Source: a virus
Virus record (IMG/VR): IMGVR_UViG_3300049846_001148
Coordinates: 1-26,942 of that record
DNA length: 26,942 nt
Direction: 5' to 3' (one strand)
The translations under genes and the position numbers were made by a program. The stretch's first letter is position 1. Each line of letters opens with the position of its first letter. Shown piece by piece: positions 5,728-13,411 of the stretch. The notes beneath the pieces were generated by a model, which searched no databases, was not told where the DNA came from, and saw nothing but the letters and a program-made list of their open reading frames with translations.

Positions 5728-6999
5728 TTATCTTGGTACTATATCAAAAGTTTGTTTTGGTGCTATCTTTCCTACACAATCAACAACAGAGATTAATGGA
5801 ACTCCTGGCGGAATTTCAAAGAGATCTTGTTCATTTAATATTCTTGTAACGTTAAGAATTGGTTTAATCACAGCATTAAATCCTGTTGGAGAATCAACTA
5901 CTATTTTTGGTAGATCATCAAATCCACAACCCTTTGATACTATTGTTACTCTAACAATTTCACCCCTTTGATTTATTATAGGTTCTAAAACAACTCCATT
6001 ATCCGGTGTTACTCTAATTTTATCTCCTGGTTTGTAATTAAATCCAGGATCATCAATGACAACGCTATCAAAACAAATAAGTACTTTGTATGTAGGTGGA
6101 GAAACAGGAATAACTGGATTAGGTACAAGTGGTTTTCCTGGCACTCCAGATTCAGGGACAGTAGGGGAAACGCCAGGAACAGTGGGAGGAACAACTGGAG
6201 GAACTACGGGAGGAACAACTGGAGGAATTACGGGAGGGACAACTGGAGGAATTACGGGAGGAACAACACCATCATCTGGCACTATAATTGGTGGCAAATA
6301 TGGAGGACGCCAAGTGTCTCCAGGTTTTAAAGTTGATGGTTGTCTGTCATCAGGAACTGTATAATATGCTCCTTCTTTTGTTTTTACATATCCTTCATCT
6401 GCCTCTTTCCAAGTTCTTCCATTTCCACCCAAACTTCCATCAAAACCATTTAAGTATCCATCACCTGGAGCATCAATATAAACATTTTTTACTTTAAGAA
6501 TATCTTGTCCACTTATAGAATCTTTCTTTCCAGTTGGTTCCATAATAACTTTTAAAGAACTTCCACTTCCCTTACCACATTCGTCATCCAATATAGCCAT
6601 AGGAGTAGTTTTATACTCCTTTCCTGGATTTACAATATCAAATGCCATCACTCCCGAAGAAATCGGACTAACTACAGCATTTGCCATAGCACCCACTCCT
6701 TCTCCACCAAAAAACTGAACTTTTGGTGGTCCACAAGGCTGAGGTTCAGTTGGACATATAATACTTGAAAATGCAGTATCACTAATTAAATCTTTTTCGG
6801 GTCTAAGTTCTAAAACCTGTTCAATAGTGAGTTCTCTTTGAAGTCCATTTTTATCTTGAAAATAAAATAATTTTCCAGGATTAGCATTTGCAATAACTAT
6901 TGCTTGTTTTTTGGTTACATTATCAACACGAACTCCATCTGTATCATAGAAGGAAACTCTAATTGCTCTATCTGGAACTTTAGTATTTGTTGATATCAT
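5728..6999 (-). CDS. Virion structural protein with proline-valine repeat linker, 423 aa
   Basis: Starts MISTNTKVPDRAIRVSFYDT. Residues about 1-90 form a globular domain, followed by Gly-rich beta segments (FDIVNPGKEYKTTPMAILDD). Residues about 240-275 are a run of PPVIPPVVPP repeats encoded by a 24-bp tandem repeat. The C-terminal third repeats the same 'DPGFNYKPGDKIRV' / 'SKGCGFDDLPKIVV' fold seen in the first half ('NPGKEYKTTP', 'APGDGYLNGF'), suggesting a duplicated beta domain joined by a stiff linker. Such domains are common in T4-like cyanophage tail or fibre proteins. Abutting starts and stops on both sides place it in the late tail block. Function beyond structural is unknown. Confidence 0.7.
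   Translation of the reverse strand: MISTNTKVPDRAIRVSFYDTDGVRVDNVTKKQAIVIANANPGKLFYFQDKNGLQRELTIEQVLELRPEKDLISDTAFSSIICPTEPQPCGPPKVQFFGGEGVGAMANAVVSPISSGVMAFDIVNPGKEYKTTPMAILDDECGKGSGSSLKVIMEPTGKKDSISGQDILKVKNVYIDAPGDGYLNGFDGSLGGNGRTWKEADEGYVKTKEGAYYTVPDDRQPSTLKPGDTWRPPYLPPIIVPDDGVVPPVIPPVVPPVIPPVVPPVVPPVVPPTVPGVSPTVPESGVPGKPLVPNPVIPVSPPTYKVLICFDSVVIDDPGFNYKPGDKIRVTPDNGVVLEPIINQRGEIVRVTIVSKGCGFDDLPKIVVDSPTGFNAVIKPILNVTRILNEQDLFEIPPGVPLISVVDCVGKIAPKQTFDIVPR
6185..6267. repeat. 24-bp tandem repeat coding for PPVIPPVV-type linker
   Basis: Three 24-bp units (6185-6208, 6209-6232, 6233-6256) plus an 11-bp partial copy. Units differ at one to three positions. On the coding (reverse) strand each unit gives eight residues of the Pro/Val linker, so the copy number can change without a frameshift. 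Confidence 0.85.
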
Positions 7000-7001
7000 A
7001 G

Positions 7002-8801
7002 TTAAAAGATCGAAATTCTACCTTCTGCTTTATCTTTTTGAATTAGGTCTCTTTCTTGTTGGGCAGCTGCTTGAGTTTCTGTATTAGACTGACCAACTTG
7101 AAGTTGGTTAGTTGGTTTATCAGTCCCTTGAGCAACATTAGCTATTGGTTGACCCTCTGCCTTCCCTTCACTAAGACCCTCCGAAGTATTCTGGGAGTCT
7201 GCAACAATATTCTTATCGCCATCAGATGGAGACTTGTTCCCACCAGGAACTGGAGCAGGTGTATCGCCACCAGGAACTGCAGGTCCAGCAAGATTTATTT
7301 CATTGTAATCTGGACAAGACTTTTCTTCATCGCACTTAAAAAATTCTAAAATTCCTGTTACCATATCAAGAGCATTGAAGATATTTCCCGCTACAGATGA
7401 AATAACACCACCAATTCCTTGAGTGAAAGCAAGAATAGGACCTAAAACTGAATCTAAACCTTTTGTAATGTCACCAAAAACATTATTCAAGAATCCAGAA
7501 ATCAAATCTTCAGTGGCACACAATGGACCATTAACTGCTTTATCTAAAAGATTTGAAAGTAAATTTTTCATCAAAGAGGCAAGTCCTCTTCCAATTTTTT
7601 GGAATACGCAATTAAGTCCCTCAAGTCCTTTTTCTACAATTGAACTAAAGGTAGGAATCTCTCCAGGAAATAAAAATCCTTGAACTGCTTTTACTCCATC
7701 GGCAACTTTATTTTGCACATAAGACATAATGTTTCCAATAATGGAAGTCATAAATGAAGAAACAAAGTCACTTGCCTTACTCAATAGATTATTAACTTCC
7801 CCAAGAATAGAATCAGCAAAAGCAGTGACTTCTCCTGCGAATTTTTTAATCTTCTCAACTTCATTTAAAAGATTTTTAATAATTCTTTGAATTCCCTTCA
7901 TTTCAGAGTTCTTCTTTTTACAAGAACTAATTAATGGTCTGGATATTTTTTTATCCTCATCTTGCATTAAATAGGACTTAACAGGATCCAGATGTAAGGA
8001 ATCAAAAGTATAAAGTGGAAAACTGGATGGACCAGGAACACCTCCAAGATTTAACTTACTAACAGTTCTAAAGTCTGGAAGTTTTGCTATGTTGGGATCA
8101 TTAAAAGTTGAATCATAAAGTTGATATCCAAGAGTGCTTTGTGCCTCTTTTGTTTGTCTTGGCGGAGATTGGTTCGGTTGGGATGCCTTTACTGTTGCTA
8201 AAAGAACCTGTCTCTCAATTTCTGCTTTGGGAAGTCCTGCTGCAGTAGCCGCTTCTCTTGCAGCGGACGCTGCTGCAAACTCTTGTCTTGTTGGAGTCCT
8301 TGCTGGATTTAAAAGAGTTTTAAGTTGTGCTGTAGTTTTGTTATCTAAGTCCTGACTTCCTCCCTCTGCAGGAGTTGGATTATCATTAGGAGCAGGACCT
8401 CCTCTTTCTTTTGGAACATTATTATTTGAGTTTCCAAGAACACCGTCAATGTAGGGTTCTTGTCCACCCATACCATCCATAAAGAATCCAGTAACAATAC
8501 ACCCTGCAGATAGAGAAGGTGTTTCACTAAATCCGCCCATACCAGACCCAGAGGTAACTGGTAAGACAACGTTTGCCATCACCATTTGGTCTGGAGGTAT
8601 GACATTCATATCTCCAGTATGCCAACTGAAAATTCTTACCTTATAACGATAACCCCATCCTTTAATATCAGGGAGATTATCAAATTTTTGTGCGGCAATA
8701 TTATCTCTCCAAGTTTCGCTAGACTCAATACGTCCAAACCAACGAGGAGGATGAGTTAAAAATTCAGAATCAAACCCTTTTCCAGTTGTTACATCAGACA
8801 T
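7002..8801 (-). CDS. 5: gp5-type baseplate hub / central spike protein (no lysozyme domain seen)
   Basis: 599 residues. Residues about 15-125 are an OB-fold like the T4 gp5 N-terminus: RYKVRIFSWHTGDMNVIPPD, a 'MANVVLPVTSGSGMGG' strand, then SLSAGCIVTGFFMDG and QEPYIDGVLGN, the hallmark of gp5/VgrG hubs. A Pro/Gln/Ala-rich linker follows (about 125-225). Residues about 290-500 are long amphipathic helices (IIKNLLNEVEKIKKFAGEVT and similar), then a Gly/Pro/Gln-rich tail. T4 gp5 has a lysozyme domain after the OB-fold; none is visible here. In T4 this protein sits at the tip of the tail with gp27; the gp27-like gene is two genes upstream. OB-fold identity is strong; the role of the helical part is unclear. 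Confidence 0.75.
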   Translation of the reverse strand: MSDVTTGKGFDSEFLTHPPRWFGRIESSETWRDNIAAQKFDNLPDIKGWGYRYKVRIFSWHTGDMNVIPPDQMVMANVVLPVTSGSGMGGFSETPSLSAGCIVTGFFMDGMGGQEPYIDGVLGNSNNNVPKERGGPAPNDNPTPAEGGSQDLDNKTTAQLKTLLNPARTPTRQEFAAASAAREAATAAGLPKAEIERQVLLATVKASQPNQSPPRQTKEAQSTLGYQLYDSTFNDPNIAKLPDFRTVSKLNLGGVPGPSSFPLYTFDSLHLDPVKSYLMQDEDKKISRPLISSCKKKNSEMKGIQRIIKNLLNEVEKIKKFAGEVTAFADSILGEVNNLLSKASDFVSSFMTSIIGNIMSYVQNKVADGVKAVQGFLFPGEIPTFSSIVEKGLEGLNCVFQKIGRGLASLMKNLLSNLLDKAVNGPLCATEDLISGFLNNVFGDITKGLDSVLGPILAFTQGIGGVISSVAGNIFNALDMVTGILEFFKCDEEKSCPDYNEINLAGPAVPGGDTPAPVPGGNKSPSDGDKNIVADSQNTSEGLSEGKAEGQPIANVAQGTDKPTNQLQVGQSNTETQAAAQQERDLIQKDKAEGRISIF

Positions 8802-8803
8802 TA

Positions 8804-9019
8804 TTAATCATCATAAACTCTACATTCAAGGGCATCAGGATGTGAATCACAATAAAGTTCTAAAGAATTTGGATCATGGTCCTCATCTGGATGATTTGAT
8901 TGATATTTCTCAAGAGAATCCAATTCATCCTCTAAGTGGCGACGACGTTGACCACTTGTATTTGGATTGTCCAATTCATCGCGATCATCATTAATATGTT
9001 GTTGAAGTGTTCTGTCCAT
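8804..9019 (-). CDS. Small acidic conserved cyanophage protein, 71 aa
   Basis: Begins MDRTLQQHINDDRDELDNPN and is very acidic and helical (RRRHLEDELDSLEKYQ, then DEDHDPNSLELYCD). It has no recognised domain, but I recall it as conserved between the gp27-like and gp5 genes of cyanophages. An upstream GTG at 9055 would add 12 residues, but the ATG at 9019 fits the late promoter at 9046-9053, whose transcript would start near 9040. A baseplate-assembly role is guessed from position only. Confidence 0.7.
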   Translation of the reverse strand: MDRTLQQHINDDRDELDNPNTSGQRRRHLEDELDSLEKYQSNHPDEDHDPNSLELYCDSHPDALECRVYDD

Positions 9020-9045
9020 ATTGAACACACAAAAATGGTTGATAT

Positions 9046-9053
9046 TATTTATC
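9046..9053 (-). promoter_or_regulatory. Late-promoter-like GATAAATA
   Basis: Reverse-strand GATAAATA (7 of 8 to TATAAATA), overlapping the stop codon of the gp27-like gene and 26 nt before the 71-aa gene. It sits in one of the few gaps of the tail block, consistent with an internal late promoter for the small protein and gp5. Confidence 0.45.
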
Positions 9054-10395
9054 ACATCTTAGCAGGTTTTCTTCCATAAGAATCACGAATCAACTCAAGA
9101 TTGGTATAAGTTTTGTTGTGTACAATGGTATGACACAAAGCAGAAATCATATAAACACCACTCATTCTTGGATTATATGTGGGATTTGGTTTATTAGAAA
9201 GTTCAGGAAAGTCGCAATGAATTAAATCACCTGCCCTCAAACTAAAATCTCCAGCAAGAGTTACCTTAAGTGTAACTGTAAATAACTGATTATATCTTGC
9301 CGCCGCTCGACTTTGAATCTGTTGCTTATCAATATCAAGTTCTTTTGATTTTTTGAGTTGTTGATTTAAATTATTTCCATTGGGAAGAAACCCAACAGAA
9401 TCTAAACTCCAACTAAAACGAGATGCAAATTCAGTAAATTCTGGATTTGCAAATTTAAATTCTGTCCCACCAATAATTACAACATCTTCTTGTAAATTTA
9501 AGTCTACTGGTTTTTGTGCATAAAAACTTTCAAAGGCATCAACTCCTTTATTCTCAGATGAATAAGTTCCCATTTGAAGTTTTGATTGAAAATCTCCACA
9601 ATCTGTTGCTTCATAATTTAAAATTTTACCATCATATCCAATAGGGACTATTGTAGAGGTTGTGTTATTAAAGATATATTTCTTAATTGGAATGCGATCA
9701 AAAAGTTTATCAATCGATTTGAATTTATATCCATCAGCATTTTCAAAAAACAAAAATCCAGCAGTCTTTCCAAAAGCATCTGGTATATTTGGAACTGATT
9801 TTTTTGCCAACCAATAGATGGTCCAAAATGGTTTTTTAGTAGTTCCAATAAAGTTAAATTTATTTTCAGTAACTTCAATATCAAGTTCCTTTTCCGTCTT
9901 TAAATTTTCTTTTAAAATTTTTTCAACGTGATCCGAAATTCTCCCATCGTATCTTTTTATAACTCTAGAATCTGCAAGTTCATTTTGTAAAAATTCTCTT
10001 GATGCAATATCCAAAGCAAAAACACTTTTTTGAGTATGCTCAGATATTTTTTCCGTTTGATTCAAACGAAAAGCATTTGTTTCAGTAATAAAAGAAAGTT
10101 TATTTGGTGGATTAAATCCATCTTCAATCTGCAAATATATCTTCTCTCCATTGCCAACTTTAAGTGCTTCTGCAAATCCAATAGAAGATCCCGTACCATC
10201 ATCGGCACCTGATGATTTTCCAGTATCCACAACCATTGCTCTTACGTGAATACTTTCAGATAGAATGTTTTCATAGTAATGTAGTTCAGCAACACCTTTG
10301 TTCAATGCAATTGGATCTCCTCCTGCATTTGGAAACAATTCAAAAATAGGTATATTATTATCAGTCTTTTTACGTGATTCGGTTACATCTATCAT
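9052..10395 (-). CDS. 27: gp27-like baseplate hub subunit
   Basis: 447 residues, mostly beta with an early ELHYYENILSESIHVRAMVV segment and a C-terminal LKVTLAGDFSLRAGDLIHCD and GVYMISALCHTIVHNKTYTN. This 'LRAGD-I-DFP...G.Y.I....H' ending is typical of hub proteins of the gp27 / gpD-like group, which form the trimeric torus joining tail tube and gp5 spike. Length is close to T4 gp27 (about 390). Position between the large tail proteins and gp5 supports the call. The gp27 assignment is from fold pattern and order, with no long sequence match remembered. Confidence 0.65.
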   Translation of the reverse strand: MIDVTESRKKTDNNIPIFELFPNAGGDPIALNKGVAELHYYENILSESIHVRAMVVDTGKSSGADDGTGSSIGFAEALKVGNGEKIYLQIEDGFNPPNKLSFITETNAFRLNQTEKISEHTQKSVFALDIASREFLQNELADSRVIKRYDGRISDHVEKILKENLKTEKELDIEVTENKFNFIGTTKKPFWTIYWLAKKSVPNIPDAFGKTAGFLFFENADGYKFKSIDKLFDRIPIKKYIFNNTTSTIVPIGYDGKILNYEATDCGDFQSKLQMGTYSSENKGVDAFESFYAQKPVDLNLQEDVVIIGGTEFKFANPEFTEFASRFSWSLDSVGFLPNGNNLNQQLKKSKELDIDKQQIQSRAAARYNQLFTVTLKVTLAGDFSLRAGDLIHCDFPELSNKPNPTYNPRMSGVYMISALCHTIVHNKTYTNLELIRDSYGRKPAKM

Positions 10396-10399
10396 ACTT

Positions 10400-13300
10400 T
10401 TATCCGTACATTAGATTGTCGCTCATTTGTTCTCCCATAGTATCTATGGTTGAATAATCATATGTTAAAGAAGGTTTGGTCGTTCCTTCAGATGATCCAC
10501 CATAATCTGAAGTAGGAAGTGGAATGAATACAACTTCAGGTTCTGGTTGTTCATAATCAATATAACCAGAAATTGTTTTGAGTTTTTCTATGATTGACGG
10601 TGCTCTTGCAACAAGTTGTGCTTTATTTTCAATACTATTAATATCAGTAAGAATATTTCCGACTAATCTAAAAGAATCTGCATCGGTTACACTTATGTAC
10701 TCACCTTTATGGAATTTTAATAATCCATCTTTAGTCATTACTTTATTCATTCCATGGAATGCATAAAAATCTGGGGCTCCTATATTTAATGGGTCACCTT
10801 GCTGTAGTGCCAATGATCCATCTGGTTTATATCTACCGTGTCCAACAAATGCATTTACACCCACAATGTCCGCAGAAACACCATAACCATCAGCTGAACT
10901 ATACTTCATTCCTTTCAATGCTAAGGGAAATGCAACTTTATTGCCAGCACCAAGTCCACCAATTTGAAGATCTAATTCTGTTTGTCTATGTGCTGCTTGC
11001 CCTCTAGCAATATATCCCCTTATCTGTTCATCAGTAGCGTTAGTGGGAATAAACTCTTTAGATCTTCCCACAAAGACTGATTTTCTGCCAAGAAAATGTT
11101 TAATTGTATTAAAACCTGCTGCAGCAACACCAGATCCATCACCTGGTTTAGTTGTACCAATATGAAAATGTGTTCCATATGATCTTCCAGAATTTCCTTG
11201 AATGAATCTACCATCCCCGCCTTTCAGAGAAACAGGACTAATTTTTTCAGATACTTGAGAAGAAGCTACTATTAATGCAGTGTTTCCTGCGGTATTAAAA
11301 TAATGATCTTTATATTTTACAACATTTACATTTTGGGATGGATCACTAAAAGCATATCCAGCTCTAAATCCAGTCGCAGCTAATAGTTTTCTTATAGATC
11401 CGTCATCAATACCTTCAGATTTTAAAAGTCCTTTTAATCTTTCTGGATTTTGAGCTAATTTAATTGCTTCTTTTGCTGCATCCATTTGAGCCGGTGTTCT
11501 TGGTTTATTAATACTTCCATTAGGATTACCATCCGCATATGGTTGATATTGTCCTCTTCCTGTAATTACGCCGGTAACTGTACTATCTTTTGCTGCGAAA
11601 GTCCCAGTTGATGCTTTACCAGACTGAATTAATCCAGCTCTATTAAGAACACTTCTAGCAACCAATGCTTGCCCAATCAGACCTTGACCTCCAGATTCTG
11701 CAATAATAAGTCTCTGGAATAAATCCATTTCACTTTCAGATAGAGTAGCATCTCCCATTCCTTCTTCAGGAGTCAAATACTCATCTTCTTTTTTGACTTT
11801 AACTCCGGGTTCTTCCTTCTTTAACATCAATTGTTTCATTAAGTCTTGAATGGTCTTATCAATTTCTGGAGCAACAGAATCTTGAAGAGACTTTGCAATT
11901 ACATCACTATAATCTTCACCAGAAACAATACTTTCCATTTTAACTTCGCCACCACCAGCATATGCAAGAGTTCCTGAAGCAATGGATTGATTCATCCAAT
12001 TGTTCACACCAGTTCCTGCATTTTTATAATCCACATAAGTTGGTTTATCTCCCATTATGGGTTTAATTGCAAGAGCAACTAATGCACCAAGACCAGATGA
12101 TTTTACAAAGGTATCATAAGAATTTTTTAGAAAATCAAACGGACTCATTTTTGATTTGTCTTTTGATTCTGGATACAATTCTTTTATTTTCTTTTCGCCA
12201 CCAACTACACTACCAGGTTTCAATCTAGAAGGTGTTGTTCTTAAAGTTCTTGGTGTTTTCTTTCTCGTAATCGTTCTTTTTCCAGAACCACTTACAGGTT
12301 TTCCACTACGAGTGGCAGGTTTTCCACCACCTGCAGCTTTGACTGTTTTACCTTGTGGTTTTTTATTCTCAAAGAACAAATCATATAAAGCACCACCAGC
12401 AATATCCCCTAAAGTTCCGCCAGCAAGTCCAGTCAGAAGCGCAAAAGGACCACCAACTGCTGCTCCAATTGCACCAAGTAATGTTGCACCGATTGCTCTA
12501 AATGCAGCTCTTCCAATCTTTTCCCCTAGAGCAACTGATAGTCCAAAGTCTAAAAGTCCACCAATAATAGGAAGACGTTTTGTGAATGGTCTTATAAACT
12601 TAAGAACTGTTTTTGCACCACCCTTACCAAGAATGCCAACAAATGCTTTTCTAGCTAACTGAGAAATTGGTCCTCTTGGTGGTTTCCCAGCAGGCCCTTT
12701 AGGTCTCTTGGGATCAACACCAGGATCACCACCAAATCCACCACTATCAGCAGTTGCAAGAGCAGCAATAATTGCAATCTCAATTACATTATCAATCGCG
12801 CCAGCAAACTTATCAAAGTTTTGTGCGAGTCCTTCACCCCCAAGTTGCTTTATAAACTGACGAGTTCCATCAATTGCCTTATAACCCCAGTCAACAAATG
12901 TTATAAGTCCATCAAGCATCTTACCACCAACATCAATAAAGAAATCACCAACCCCAATAATGACTGGAAGAATTTTTAATAGTTGTGGAAGAAAATCAAT
13001 TAAACGGACTGCAAAAAATCCAAGAATAGTTTGAGTAATAAAGTTCTTAATCCAATCCAAAAATCCCATCCTTGGAAGAGATGGTAACTTAATTCCTTTG
13101 ATTAATGGTGGTTTTTTCTTTTCTAATTCTTTTTCTTTCCCTTCAAACTTTTCTTTTTCTTTTCCCTTTCTTTTAGTTTCTTCTTCCTTCTTAGAAAGTA
13201 GTAAAGAATCTTTTAAAAGTTTATCAATCTTAACTACTTTTTTCTCAATATCAGAAAGTGAACTTCCTAGAAGTTTAGGAGACTCATTTTCTATACCACC

Positions 13301-13411
13301 TTTTATTGCTGTAGTTTTTGTTTTTATATTCAAAAATTTGCTTGGTTTGACTACAGCAGACTTTTGATATTTAACAATAGTAGAATTTGAAGAAGGAAGT
13401 AGTTTAGCCAT
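10400..13411 (-). CDS. Large tail protein with SleB-like cell-wall hydrolase domain
   Basis: 1003 residues. The N-terminal part has a coiled/Lys-Glu-rich stretch (about 45-105) and a hydrophobic segment around FLDWIKNFITQTILGF. About 270-345 is Gly/Ala-rich and membrane-like (GATLLGAIGAAVGGPFALL). Residues about 555-700 match the SleB-type cell-wall hydrolase pattern: LFQRLIIAESGGQGLIGQAL with the likely catalytic Glu, VARSVLNRAG, then GRGQYQPYADG. Around residue 745, SGRSYGTHFHIGT resembles the final HxH of M23 peptidases, but the first zinc motif is not seen. The C-terminus (YAFHGMNKVMTKDGLLKFHK) is unassigned. Its start overlaps the stop of the tape-measure gene (TAATG), so translation is coupled. 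Likely carried in or on the tail and used to open the host wall; the hydrolase call rests on motif recognition. Confidence 0.7.
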   Translation of the reverse strand: MAKLLPSSNSTIVKYQKSAVVKPSKFLNIKTKTTAIKGGIENESPKLLGSSLSDIEKKVVKIDKLLKDSLLLSKKEEETKRKGKEKEKFEGKEKELEKKKPPLIKGIKLPSLPRMGFLDWIKNFITQTILGFFAVRLIDFLPQLLKILPVIIGVGDFFIDVGGKMLDGLITFVDWGYKAIDGTRQFIKQLGGEGLAQNFDKFAGAIDNVIEIAIIAALATADSGGFGGDPGVDPKRPKGPAGKPPRGPISQLARKAFVGILGKGGAKTVLKFIRPFTKRLPIIGGLLDFGLSVALGEKIGRAAFRAIGATLLGAIGAAVGGPFALLTGLAGGTLGDIAGGALYDLFFENKKPQGKTVKAAGGGKPATRSGKPVSGSGKRTITRKKTPRTLRTTPSRLKPGSVVGGEKKIKELYPESKDKSKMSPFDFLKNSYDTFVKSSGLGALVALAIKPIMGDKPTYVDYKNAGTGVNNWMNQSIASGTLAYAGGGEVKMESIVSGEDYSDVIAKSLQDSVAPEIDKTIQDLMKQLMLKKEEPGVKVKKEDEYLTPEEGMGDATLSESEMDLFQRLIIAESGGQGLIGQALVARSVLNRAGLIQSGKASTGTFAAKDSTVTGVITGRGQYQPYADGNPNGSINKPRTPAQMDAAKEAIKLAQNPERLKGLLKSEGIDDGSIRKLLAATGFRAGYAFSDPSQNVNVVKYKDHYFNTAGNTALIVASSQVSEKISPVSLKGGDGRFIQGNSGRSYGTHFHIGTTKPGDGSGVAAAGFNTIKHFLGRKSVFVGRSKEFIPTNATDEQIRGYIARGQAAHRQTELDLQIGGLGAGNKVAFPLALKGMKYSSADGYGVSADIVGVNAFVGHGRYKPDGSLALQQGDPLNIGAPDFYAFHGMNKVMTKDGLLKFHKGEYISVTDADSFRLVGNILTDINSIENKAQLVARAPSIIEKLKTISGYIDYEQPEPEVVFIPLPTSDYGGSSEGTTKPSLTYDYSTIDTMGEQMSDNLMYG

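Noticed and set aside
6056-6364. Plus-strand frame with a GGTTGGTT-type Gly/Thr repeat
   Set aside because: It is the reverse reading of the Pro/Val repeat of the structural protein; the minus-strand gene explains it.
8804-9055. GTG start giving an 83-aa version of the small acidic protein
   Set aside because: The GTG overlaps the previous stop and the late-promoter-like box; the ATG at 9019 gives the expected N-terminus.
12156-12662. Plus-strand open frame of 168 codons inside the 1003-aa tail gene
   Set aside because: Pro/Ala/Phe-rich mirror of a Gly/Lys-rich stretch; no ribosome site or domain.
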